From Sarcocystis neurona (lineage: Eukaryota > Apicomplexa > Conoidasida > Eucoccidiorida > Sarcocystidae), in assembly GCA_000727475.1 (NCBI GenBank), contig KL647302.1:2117234-2181233 (forward strand): 64,000 nucleotides of DNA, given 5' to 3'. Numbering within the stretch: position 1 is the first letter of the stretch; every line of letters begins with the position of its first letter. A program made the translations under genes and the position numbers. Under the pieces are notes generated by a model. That model was not told the DNA's origin, did not search any database, and was given only the letters and a program-made list of their open reading frames with translations. This document shows, one piece after another, positions 26,101 to 35,122 of the stretch.

Positions 26101-28444
26101 CGCGCGAGGACATACACGCACGTCTGTGCACCCGGTACAGGGTACTGCGGTGTTTTAGTTCTACAACTACGACGCACCCAACACGGTGCCACGAACCCTG
26201 CAACTATCAAGTATATGCACACGCGTCCCACAAACTTCACCAAGGGGAGGTATGCTGCCATCGGTGTGCATGCACAGAGGCATTAAGGCATGCTGTTGCT
26301 GCTGCTGCTGCAGGACGCGAGTGTCTCTCGTGACTTCACTCCTCCTCTGTACCGCTTCTGACGCGGTGTCTCACGTCCGTCTCTCGTGCACCTCTCCGCC
26401 TTCGTTGGGAGTACATACGTGTGAATTCTCAAGGCTTCTGTATCCAAGATATACACATCTAAACCCCAGGCGTCAGCAGCGACAGTGTGTGTCTCACGGC
26501 GACGCAGAAATGCACAGACATCCACGTCTCGTCTAGAACCGGGGAACACTCGACCACCACACAAGCGCGGATGTCTGGTATCTCGATATCTCTCTCTGCA
26601 AAGTGACTTTGGTTTAGCGAGAAAAAACGGAGATAGGCAGGAGACACGACCGTCAATGATGAAGAGAGAATATACACATATATACACATATATATGTGTT
26701 CAAGAGGCTGGATGCAGGTGCGCGGCATGCATGGAGAACTGGCTCGATGTGAGCAGGCTTGTGGGTTTGACTGACGGCAGAGGACGGAGAGGAGGTAGGT
26801 GAAGAAGACGGAAGACGATTTGACGAGCGTAATAGCGCTGATGGGGAGCAGGCTGTAGGAGGAATTGGTGAGGGCGATGTCAGCGGCAGCGCATGCCGCT
26901 GCAGGCAGCAGCAGAGTGAGGGCAGCCGCTCGGGGAATGGGGACGCAGGGCAGCAGCAGGCGGGGGAAGCAGCAGACGAGGAGCTGCAGCGCGAGGGAAA
27001 CGAAGGAGAAGTGGAGGAAGGTGACTGAGATCGGGAGAGGCAGGCCAAGCACATCAAATAGGTATTTATTCGATGCTGTGAGCAGCAGACTCGAGGCGTA
27101 CCACATGCTCACTCCTCCGCAAAAGCGCGCTGCGCCTACCGCCGACCATTTGCCTCGGTGACCCCGCCACCAGCGCACGCAGGAAGGAGCTGCTGAGGAG
27201 GGACTAGCCGCTGAAGGAGAATCTGAAGAAGTGAGGGAGGAGGACACAGCGGAGGGCCGCGGAAAAGCCGGTGGAATAGCAGGGAGTGAAGAAGATGAAG
27301 AAGATGCCGGAGCGAAGCGAAGAAGCGCAGCGGACGGGGAAGGTGGGGGGGCTGCTGGAGGCGGCGGTCTGCAGGAAGACGGAGGAGAGGACGCAGGAGA
27401 CGACGGCGCAGGCGAGACGACCCGTAAGGAGACAGACGAAGACGAAGAAGACGCGGAAGAAGAGGAAGAGGAGGAGGACGACGGACGAGCAGGGGAAGCT
27501 GACGAAGACGGACGTGTCGATACAGAGCTCGAGGATGCAGAGGACGACGAATAAGAAGAGAGCTGCGTTGGTGTGGCACGGGGGGTGGAAGGAGAAGTTG
27601 ACGGAGAAGAGGAATCCCGATGCCGACGAGTAGGACGCGGAGAAGAGGGCAGGTAAGACAAAGAAGAAGATGAGGCCGAAGAAGAAGACGGAGAAGAGGG
27701 CGGCGCGGCGCAAGAAAAAGTCGGGGGTACAGGGACGTACGGGACAGGGGAAGAAGAAGCAACAGAGTGACCCGCGGCAGCGGAAGCAACACAGGGGAAT
27801 CGAAAAAGTTTGGACTGCTTTTTTGGGTGCCCTCTCTTTCCCTGTCTAAGTGTCTTCGCTATCGTTGAGTTCCCCAGACTATCTAAACAAGTCTCCACCT
27901 CTTGGCATTGAGGCTGCTGCTTCTGGCGCCGGTAGGACTGCCGCAGCAGGTGAACGGCTCGGAGGCTCTCGCACCTCTCTACCCGTTCTTCCTTGCCAAT
28001 CGCCGACCTCGACTCCCGTTCACTACAAAGAAGACGACTTCTCTCTGCTTCTTCCTGATCGTCTTCTTTCGTATCTTCTCCGTCTTCTCCACCGTCCTGC
28101 TCGGTCCTCTTGGCGTCTTCGCCTTCCTCTGCGTGCTCTATGAGGTGTGTGGCGACGGCTCCCCCTTCGGCCTCCTCTTGCACGAGAAGGTCCCTTCCCT
28201 TTTCACCGCGCTCGTGCTGCAGTTCCGCCAGCGCACGGCTGGCCTCTGGAAGCAGCAACACTGGGTGTGCCTCCCTTGAAATTGACACACGTCTCGTCGT
28301 TCCTTCTTTTCCTTGTTCTCTTGCTCCAGCCGCCGGCTCTTTGTCCGAAGGCTGTGTTGCCGACCTTCCGCTTGCCAACGCTGCTGCAGCTTTCGCTGCT
28401 GCTGCTGCTGCAGCCGTGCCGTTCACACGAGGTGCAGTTGCCAT
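14144..28444 (-). CDS. SLC35C2-like transporter (TPT/drug-metabolite transporter family), eight exons
   Basis: Exons in order: 28444-26776, 24760-24723, 23892-23831, 22364-22168, 20949-20839, 18269-18199, 17206-17161, 14193-14144. Every junction obeys GT-AG and the phases fit throughout, giving about 747 aa. Residues 1-420 are Ala, Ser, Pro and acidic low-complexity sequence. From about 423 the chain is a ten-helix triose-phosphate/nucleotide-sugar transporter fold: SMWYASSLLLTASNKYL (first helix), LVKSSSVFF, RLESFRMETL, LTGALRWICIQ, AALVLFAEVTVL, QTSSVSLCVAGVGKEVLTI and VIFGEILPARVL. The KSS...F, GALRW and TSS-x-SL-x-VAG-x-x-KEV signatures match the SLC35C2/TPT group of Golgi and secretory-pathway nucleotide-sugar or phosphate-ester antiporters. 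The substrate cannot be told from sequence. The start is the first ATG in the frame (28442-28444). The last exon gives a basic Lys/Arg tail, shorter than usual, so one more small exon may be missing before it. Confidence 0.82.
17161..17206 (-). CDS. SLC35C2-like exon 7 (46 bp)
   Basis: Acceptor ATTTCCTCACAG is followed by VIFGEILPARVLIGIG, the F-G-D/E-x-L-x-P-x-x-x-x-G segment that opens the last helix of the family. The donor is TTG|GTCAGC, which is not a strong site. The frame could instead run on for 20 codons to a stop, which would truncate the last helix. Confidence 0.75.
18199..18269 (-). CDS. SLC35C2-like exon 6 (71 bp)
   Basis: Acceptor TTGGCGTCCTCAG and donor GTAAGTG. It encodes DQTSSVSLCVAGVGKEVLTI plus SMSV. 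This is the most conserved helix of the TPT family (T-S-x-x-x-L-x-V-A-G-x-x-K-E), including the Lys-Glu pair. Confidence 0.85.
18535..18745 (+). repeat. short imperfect tandem repeat in a small plus-strand ORF, inside transporter intron 5
   Basis: A plus-strand ATG (18548) opens 65 codons that begin MAEAPEKAEAFEMAEAPK. This comes from three imperfect copies of a 17-20 bp unit of the form GGCAGAGGCAnnnnA. The ORF lies wholly in the intron between exons 5 and 6 of the minus-strand transporter gene. It may be a chance frame in a small repeat. No other sign of a nested gene is seen. Confidence 0.35.
20839..20949 (-). CDS. SLC35C2-like exon 5 (111 bp)
   Basis: Acceptor CTATCACGCAG and donor GTACGT. 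It encodes a short luminal-type loop with VDCQRL, then helix LLAAVLVAAGSVLTAALVLF ending in AEVTVL. This is the family's G-x-x-L-A-F-x-x-x-x-x-E-F position. Confidence 0.8.
22168..22364 (-). CDS. SLC35C2-like exon 4 (197 bp)
   Basis: Acceptor GCGCTTCAG and donor GTAAGTGG. It encodes VVVVSAAVLTGALRWICIQ, containing the G-x-R-W signature of the family, then a loop and a further helix with QPLSSICLSPAVLFYELPPL. It ends in phase 1. Confidence 0.8.
23831..23892 (-). CDS. SLC35C2-like exon 3 (62 bp)
   Basis: The acceptor is a clear CTTCCTGCAG and the donor is GTGAGC. In phase 0 it encodes VLIVVSICLTVPEMEMKNSI, a membrane helix followed by the short polar loop expected before the G-F/V-x-V helix. 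It ends in phase 2, and the codon is completed as Gly by exon 4. Confidence 0.75.
24437..24580. repeat. TA and CT simple repeats in transporter intron 2
   Basis: Runs of TATATA (24443-24475, 24522-24556) are followed by a CTCTCTGTCTCTTTCTCTCT pyrimidine stretch at about 24559-24582. It sits inside the 830-bp intron between exons 2 and 3. Confidence 0.6.
24723..24760 (-). CDS. SLC35C2-like exon 2 (38 bp microexon)
   Basis: It lies between acceptor GTGCTCAG and donor GTAAGC. It takes one base from exon 1 and encodes RLESFRMETLATL. This is the loop and start of the helix that follows the KSS-x-x-F helix in the family, where an L-E-x-x-R-x-x-L pattern is usual. Confidence 0.75.
26776..28444 (-). 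CDS. SLC35C2-like exon 1: low-complexity N-terminus and first membrane helices
   Basis: 1669 bp, ending in phase 1 at the donor CC|GTCAGT. It encodes about 420 residues of Ala runs, charged Glu/Asp/Lys/Arg repeats and a long Ser/Pro block, then about 134 residues with four strongly hydrophobic helices. An N-terminal extension this long is absent from ordinary SLC35 proteins, which start directly with the first helix. It is typical of coccidian proteins with homopolymer expansions. The minus-strand frame stays open past the donor to 26459, but it then reads tandem TA sequence, which supports ending the exon at 26776. Confidence 0.8.
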
Positions 28445-30800
28445 TGCTGCCTCTGCTGCTGAAGCACCTTTTTTTTGCTGCGCTGACAACAGCGTAGGCA
28501 GGTGCGACGCCTGCTATTACTGCTGCAGCCGCTGCGTACCGCTGGCGTTCTTGCTGGTGAATAAAAATGCGGAGGATTCAATTTCTGCGTGTCCCCCCAT
28601 GCAGGTAAAGGGACGGAGAGACGAAGCACTGCCGTATACACGGGTACGTTTGTGTAACATAAGCTTTTTCTTCCACTGCTCCTTCCCTAGAGTTTGAGAC
28701 TTGTTAAAGCAGCGGTTACACTTCCGAGCTGCTTACAAACGGAGGGCTTCCCTTAGCGCAGTCCTCGTATGGAACTGACTTTTTCAATAAGTTTACGCAC
28801 CTTCCGATGCAGATGAGTTCCGCTTGAAATACGTCACGGACATGAACCAATCTTCTGACACCCGAACATTTTCAACCGATCCACTCGTGTTGCTGCACAA
28901 GTACATTTGGACGTGTCCATATGTGGATGTTTGCACATACACGGAAGTGCGATATTTTTGTGTAGGTGTTCATGTCTCTGCCTTGCAGCACACTAGGGAC
29001 GACACTGCGAAGTCTAAACGAAGGAGCCGACACAAACACTGCCGAGGTGACCGTGTCGCTGCGTGGCAAAGAACGCTCCTCGTCCTCTTTCATCTCGTTC
29101 TTCCTCGCCACTTTGCTGCAGCACCAACAGCACCAACACCTTCCTAGAAAACGATTGCGCCGGCGTAGTTTGGCCCCCCCTTTGTGTACACACGTATCAC
29201 TGAGCAGTGCTCGGACGCGCAGCTCTCCTTCTTCTCACCCACTTTCCGCAATAAAACCACGTGTCGTCCCCTGGGAAGCCCGGTGCCCCCGCATCGAGCT
29301 CCTGACATCCCTTTGTCTCTCTTCGGACGAACGCGAAAAACAAAACGCGATGTTGAGGCGTGTCTGCCTTCTTCTTCTCTGCTCAGGCACACAGACGCTG
29401 CGCGTCACATGAATTTGTGAGTGCCCCGATCATGTTTTCTCCTCCAACCCTTCTCATCAGTGCTGGTGGACTCGAGGTCACCAACGGGAAAGGACTAGAC
29501 ACGTGGGTGTATGTGTTTGTGTTCGGCCGTCAGGCGGTCCAGTCGTTTCTCAAAGGTGCAGTTAGTTTCTACGTGCATATATTCTCCGCGAAGTCTTCAA
29601 CCTTTATTCTTCCTATCCCGGTTCCTCTGTGCGCTCTAAGAATCGGCCCTTTTTTTGGCCTTCCCATACGTATCTCCTCCTTTCCTGCCTTTCACATGTC
29701 CTTCATCTTCCTATCCACCGTGAAATGGTGGCTGCTCAATCTTCCGTGTGGGGCGTGCAGGCAGCTAGTGCACCCCCGCTAGTCAATCGTCGAGGTGCCG
29801 AGCGTCGTCGCCAGCAGGGCGAGTCACATCCCTGTGCTCGACTTGGGGCAGAGGGGGACAAAGACACAGGGATGGTATGGCGCCCTGCATCTCCCAACTG
29901 CGTACTGGATAGCACAAGTGAAGCCGAGAAAAACACAAGGTCTCTCCCACCTGTGCTGGCTTGAGCTGGGACATAACAGAAAATGAATTATTGTCGGTCC
30001 GTGCGGCGGCGGAATGTGGGGTCAGAGACGCGTCGTGGACACATTCTACGCGTTATAGACAACCCCCCTGAAGGTCCTACACTTGCGAAGAAAGTCATCC
30101 GACAACTCTGCACGGGATGTGTGCTGCTTTTCTTGCTTACGCAGCCGCGGAGTTGTCTTTAGAAACCCGTGGGGCGCGGCCTACAACGATGGAAATGACC
30201 CACCGGGACAGCCTCGCAGTGGCAGCGCAGTGCAGAGCGAAAAGGTTAGCTTCACACTGCGCGGTGGATGCGCGCATCTTTGAAACACGCAGCCGCCTTG
30301 TTTCCTGAGAGGATAAACACTGGGACACTTCGCGCCGCAACAGAGTAATTTTGTCCGTACATCATCGTCGTTCTCTCACAGCGGCTGCACAGCTCGCGTC
30401 CGCCTGGAAGACTGCTGCTGCAACTGCTTTCACGAGTGGCGGTGTTGCCGCGGCGTGGCCAGGGAACGTATTATTTGTTGCCGGCAAAAGAGGAGCGTAA
30501 TGCTAGCAGACGCGTGTCACAGGAAAGATGAAAGGATGCAGCCATCACCTGTTGCCACTGTTGGTTTGGGCGTAGCGGCTGCTGTGCTGCAGCTAACGAC
30601 ACGCAGGAGCCAAAAAGACCGGATAAAGCGCGAGCACAGGTCTGTGCAACGTCGTCGAGAGAGTCTTGAAAAGAAAAGCGCTCGAGTTAGACAGCCTCCG
30701 TACAGATACAAACAGCACCATTCGCGACAGGACACCCACAAGTGGGAGCTGACACAAAGAAGAGGAGGGGACGACGACCACTACTCCCAGACCACCTCTC
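28445..30800. other. 5' flank of the transporter gene; no clear gene
   Basis: This holds the upstream region of the minus-strand transporter. A few plus-strand frames (for example 29629-29964) are open but lack domains, splice support or CAG bias. I cannot identify a promoter element with confidence. Confidence 0.4.
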
Positions 30801-30847
30801 CTGTGCTCGTCTTTCTTCTGCACCTCTTCCACTGCTCAGTCTGCCTC

Positions 30848-31215
30848 ATGCCCCACTTGGGCCCTTGCTCCTTTCTCCTGTTGCTTCTGTGGTTGGTCGC
30901 TCTTTCGACCAAATGAGCAGCAGCGGTTCACTTGTTAGCACTGCGAACCGGGCCAGCAGTTCAACAGAGGCGACGCACGGAGCAGCTGACACTGCCGTTC
31001 TTGAATACGGGCAGTTGCTGCCGTATCGCTGCTGCCGCTGCCGTGCGGCTCCTCTTGCCGCGCCGCTTTCGGCTCCTGCTGCTCCTGTTTTCCTGCTGCG
31101 GCTGCTGGTGCTCCGGCGTCCGGTGGCAACACTGCTGCTACTGCTGCCGTTTCGGGTGCTGATGCTGCTGGTTATACTCCGAAGAGTTTTTTTCTGCTGC
31201 CGTTTGTGATGGTGG
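30848..31215 (-). CDS. possible minus-strand exon, Ser/Arg/Ala-rich
   Basis: A minus-strand frame of about 120 codons is open with no ATG in it. It is rich in Ser, Arg, Ala and Gln and is encoded by AGC/CAG triplets. This strand agrees with the CAG rule seen in the well-supported genes. Plus-strand frames over the same bases are also open (for example one starting at ATG 30913, and one to 31493 with an Ala/Val-rich C-terminus). The region is therefore coding-like, but strand and product are unresolved. Confidence 0.3.
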
Positions 31216-31753
31216 ATGCTGTACGACCTACCATTGCAGCTGATGCGGCGAAGAGTGATGGCTTAAGGCGTCTGTGCGTGGCAGTGTGTGCTGCGCTGGC
31301 TGCTGTCAAGCAGGTGGTTGTTGTTCGCTGCTCAGCTGTCGGCGACGCAGATGCCGCGATGCCGCCTGGCTGCTGCTTTTGTGTAGGGCTGCAGCGACTA
31401 CTGCCTACTTGGGAAATATGTGATGCTATTGAGCTGTTGCTACCGTGCAGCTACTCATGTCGGGGATACCGTACCTTGTTGTTTCACGCGTGAAAAGGAA
31501 CACACAAGGAGTAGAGCCCTCCTGATGCAGGAGGGAGCACCAGGACGAGCCACACCAGACCACAAGAGTGAGTGTCCGGGGCGGGCCTTGTCTGCGGCAG
31601 TTGTGCGGCGCGCGAGACTGTCGTGTGCGCGTGAAGAGATTTGAAGTCGCTTCAACAGGCGTGCGTCGGCGGTGTCACGTGCGGAGGACAATCAAGTTCT
31701 CTCAAAAGGAGAAATTCTTCGTTCTACGGCTTACGAAAAAGTGGACTGGATAT

Positions 31754-32150
31754 TTACACCATATTTACATACGTATACTTGACATACGTATCCAGACTAT
31801 CATCTACGAGCGCGACCAGCGGATGCTCTACCCACTGTTGCAAATGTCTGTAACACTCTCTCCTTGCAGCTTCTTCGGCCGGCTCTTCAGCTGTTGCGAT
31901 GCCGTGAAGTGTGTAACCTCCTTCGATTTTTTCAGTCGAACACGTCAGGGCCTGCGAAAGGGAACCAGGACCACCGCCGTCCGGCCTCCTACCGTACTCC
32001 ACACTCACCGATAAAGTCCGCGCATGCTTCTGAGCCCTCCATTTTTTCCACGCTGTTGACGTTTCCGGCCACAAGAAGTCAAAATATCTTTCGTTTTCTC
32101 CCCGCTCGACTAATTTGTGGAAGTGCGCCACCTTGTGGCGGCTTTTGTGG
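31754..32150 (-). CDS. possible minus-strand exon, unknown protein
   Basis: The frame reads a basic/aromatic segment with ERYFDFLWPETSTAWKKW, then a Gly-rich linker, then a helical segment EEPAEEAARRECYRHLQQWV. A donor-like GTATGT follows at about 31790. A pyrimidine-plus-AG acceptor (CATCGCAACAG) at about 31885 could instead start a shorter exon covering only the helical part. No partner exons could be joined with confidence and no family is recognised. Confidence 0.35.
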
Positions 32151-34558
32151 AGATCTACGGCACCTGCCTCGCGCCTTAGCCGCGGTCGTTACCGAGGCGC
32201 AGAGGAACAAATATGGGATTGCGGATCGAAAAATATTTGTGGTTGACAAGGGAAGAAAACGTAAAAAGTTAGAGAAAGACAAACACGTACCAAACTGGAG
32301 AGCCATGTGTCAACAGCAGCCAGGGGAACTATTCTTCTGTAGAGCAAGCGTACCGAGTGGATGCGTAGGTATCGTATGTTGCTGCTGATTTGTCGAGGGA
32401 TTTGAAATACAGTTTACTACAGAGGACAAGTCTACCGGACACGCTGACATCCTTTCCTGTGGCCGTAGACGTCACAAGGCCCGCTGACCGAGTGGGATGG
32501 CACCGCTACGACGAAAGGACGAGATCTCAGTTGAGCTACTTCCTCGAACGTTTAACAGGGAAATCCGTATAGAACGCAAGCACCTTCCAAAGAAAGAAGG
32601 ATCTTGGCAGAAATACCTACGTGCCACGCGAGACGGAAAGGCCTCGCACTGACATTTCTTTCCTTCAGGGGAAGGTAAACGCGCCTTCGTAAAAGAGTCC
32701 ACTTTGTGTCTTTGTTTTTAAAGAACAGAAAGTGAGCTCTTCCTTTAGGAAGGAAAGGAATTTCTTACCGTTTCCACTTGCGAAGTTCCTCTGGTAAGTG
32801 GTTTCACGTCAGAAGAAGCAGAGGAAGAGACTACTTTGCATTATCAGGGAAGGCGTGTCTTCTTTTAGTTTTTCAGAGCAGCCTTCGTCAGTTGAAGGAG
32901 AGATGGAGAGCGTCCAGTCGCAGAATCAACACCTGTCTGTTGTAATTTGAAACGGACATGCAGACCCCCTCTGGCCTGCGTAACAGATACCAGGGCAGCT
33001 CGAGTGAGGAAGAGAAAGCATCCGTATAACATCGTGAAGTAAAATGTGCAAAGCTTTCCGTCCCTCCCCCTTGCCGGACTGGGAGGAAAGCTTGTAAACA
33101 GGCAAGTGTGCGTAATTCGCTCTCCCGTCCGTTTACCACGTCGTCTCTGTGTCCCGTTTCCCTTCATTTAATGCCTTCTTCCCAGAAGACATTGGACGGT
33201 GTCCGCCTGCTGTAGTCGCGCCGTTCCCTTTGATTTGCTGCTGCGAGTTATGGCCCTTTCGGTGCACTTACCTCTTTTCTGGTATGTTTTTTTCCCCCGC
33301 ACACCTCCCCCATGTTTTGCCTGCGCCCCGTCTTTGCTCTGTGCCTCCTCTATGCCGTCCTTCTCCTTCGCTTGCTTTGCTCTGTGTTCTCCTTTGCCCA
33401 TCCGCTCCTGGTTTCCACCCGTCTCCGGCCGCTCCTCCGAAACACGAATCTGCGCTGGCCGCGGTCTTAATCTTTCCGGTCAACTCAATTGTTCACCTCC
33501 CATTTTAAACCTCTTCGCTTTCTTCTGTCCGGGGCTACCCACAGTATATCCCCAATATGCGGGAGAGTCAGAGCTAGTTCTGATGGGGACCGAGCTCCGC
33601 AGTCATCCGCCGAACACGAAGTTTGTCGGAGTTAATTTTTCATTTTCTTCCTCGTGTGCGCCCTCTTCCGTCCGGTACTCGAACCTGTGCATCCGGCGGT
33701 TTGTCTTGCTGCCCAGTAACGTATGAGTCCTCTTTGAACTCTCGTGCCTCCATCAGCATCTTCATTTTGGTTTTATTCTGGTCGCTTCCGTTTCATCGAC
33801 GATGCTCTTGAGCCCATTTTTCGTCTTCTTCTTCTGTCCTGCGCCTCCTGTCCCTCCGTCTCCGCGCGCCGTCTCTTCTCTCCATATCGTCTTCCATGTG
33901 CGTCTGCGTCTTTCTTCGCAGTCTGCCCGCGCGTCCCTGTAGAAATATGTTTCTACGGGTGGGTCCGCGCTTGTCGGTATATAGCTCACCTATATATCGC
34001 TACACGCCTGCCCGTCTACAGAGACATATATCTGTAGATATCGCAGCATTTTCGGGTATCAGTCTGCGTAAATAAAGCAAGTACATATACATGAGTACAA
34101 CCGCATACGTGCATGTGTGACAGTCTGCGTACAAAAAAAATGTACATGTATGTACGCACACGTGCACGCCTGAATCTCTGGCTCCTGGGTTTACGTGTGA
34201 TCTCCGTAGAGGCTCGTACGTTCTATAGAACCATGTAGACGCCATAAGGAGGTGCTGTTCCCCCTCCCCGCTGCACTGTTCAAGCGCGTCGGCGCGAGGG
34301 CAGTCGTCTGCTGCCGCTGCTGCTGCTGCAACAGAGGGGGGCCCCGCGGTGTACGCCAGGCGGTGCTCCTGTGTAGTGGTGCAGTGCTGCTGCTGTCGTC
34401 TCTCTTCGTTGACCCAGCCAGTCGCACGGGGAACGCTGTTGAGCTAGCAGAGGGAAGAGGAGGAGGAGGAGCAGCAGCAGCAATTCGGGATGCTGCAGAT
34501 GTCCTTTTCTTCTTCGACTTTGAGGGAGCAGAAGTAGGTGCACCCCTGCGTCCCACGT

Positions 34559-35122
34559 ATGTCTGCTGCAGAGCCGCCGCCGCTGCTGCAGCAGCAGCTG
34601 CAGCAGCAGCAGCTGCAGCAACAGCCGATCCAACAGATCCAGCAGCTCCACCAGCCGTTGCTGCCTCACGATCCTGGGGCTGGCGGCGATGGAGGACGTG
34701 CTTTCCTTCCCGCACCTCCACCCCAGCAACCTCTTCCCGCTGCTGTCCTTCAACCTGGACCGTCCAGTAGCAATCCACACCACTTGCAGCTGCAGCAGCA
34801 GCAGCAGTCGGTCTTCCCGCGCCCAGCAGAATTCCTTCCGCAGCAGCAGCTCGTCTACCCGCAGCTGCAGCAGCAGCAGGCACTGCTACAGCCGCTGCAG
34901 AGCCCCGCACCTGCGGTGGGGAGCGCAGGGCGGGGGGGAAGCCGGGGCGCGACGGCAGGCAGCAGCAGCAACTGCAGCGTCCCTCTTCAACGTGCTGCTG
35001 TAGCGGCAGGAGCCCCAGCAAATCCTTCTGGGACGTCGGGCTGCAATCAGATACAAGTGGAGCCGCGGCACGTCCTGCAGTTGCTGCGCCAACTCGTTGA
35101 CGAAAACCCCGAGAGTTTTAAG
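34559..35122 (+). CDS. TAF4-like candidate, exon 1 (start)
   Basis: 188 codons from an ATG at 34559 that follows an in-frame TAG (34535-34537). It begins [20 protein letters not shown] and continues with Gln, Pro and Gly-rich sequence. It ends with [20 protein letters not shown] and a phase 0 donor GTGGGT. An exon start at an AG just upstream (GTAG at about 34537) is possible if an earlier exon exists. Confidence 0.7.

Noticed and set aside
26459..26775. Continuation of the transporter frame to its stop at 26459
   Set aside because: It reads through tandem TA sequence and lacks the expected next family motif. The donor at 26775 leads in phase to a short exon that has it.
27136..27792. Leu/Arg/Pro-rich and Phe/Ser-rich ORFs antisense or frame-shifted to transporter exon 1
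   Set aside because: They are shadows of the Ser/Pro-rich coding frame of exon 1 in other frames.
34191..35021. 276-codon minus-strand ORF rich in Ala and Arg
   Set aside because: It mirrors the CAG-rich exon 1 of the plus-strand TAF4-like gene. The plus strand has matching splice sites and phase.
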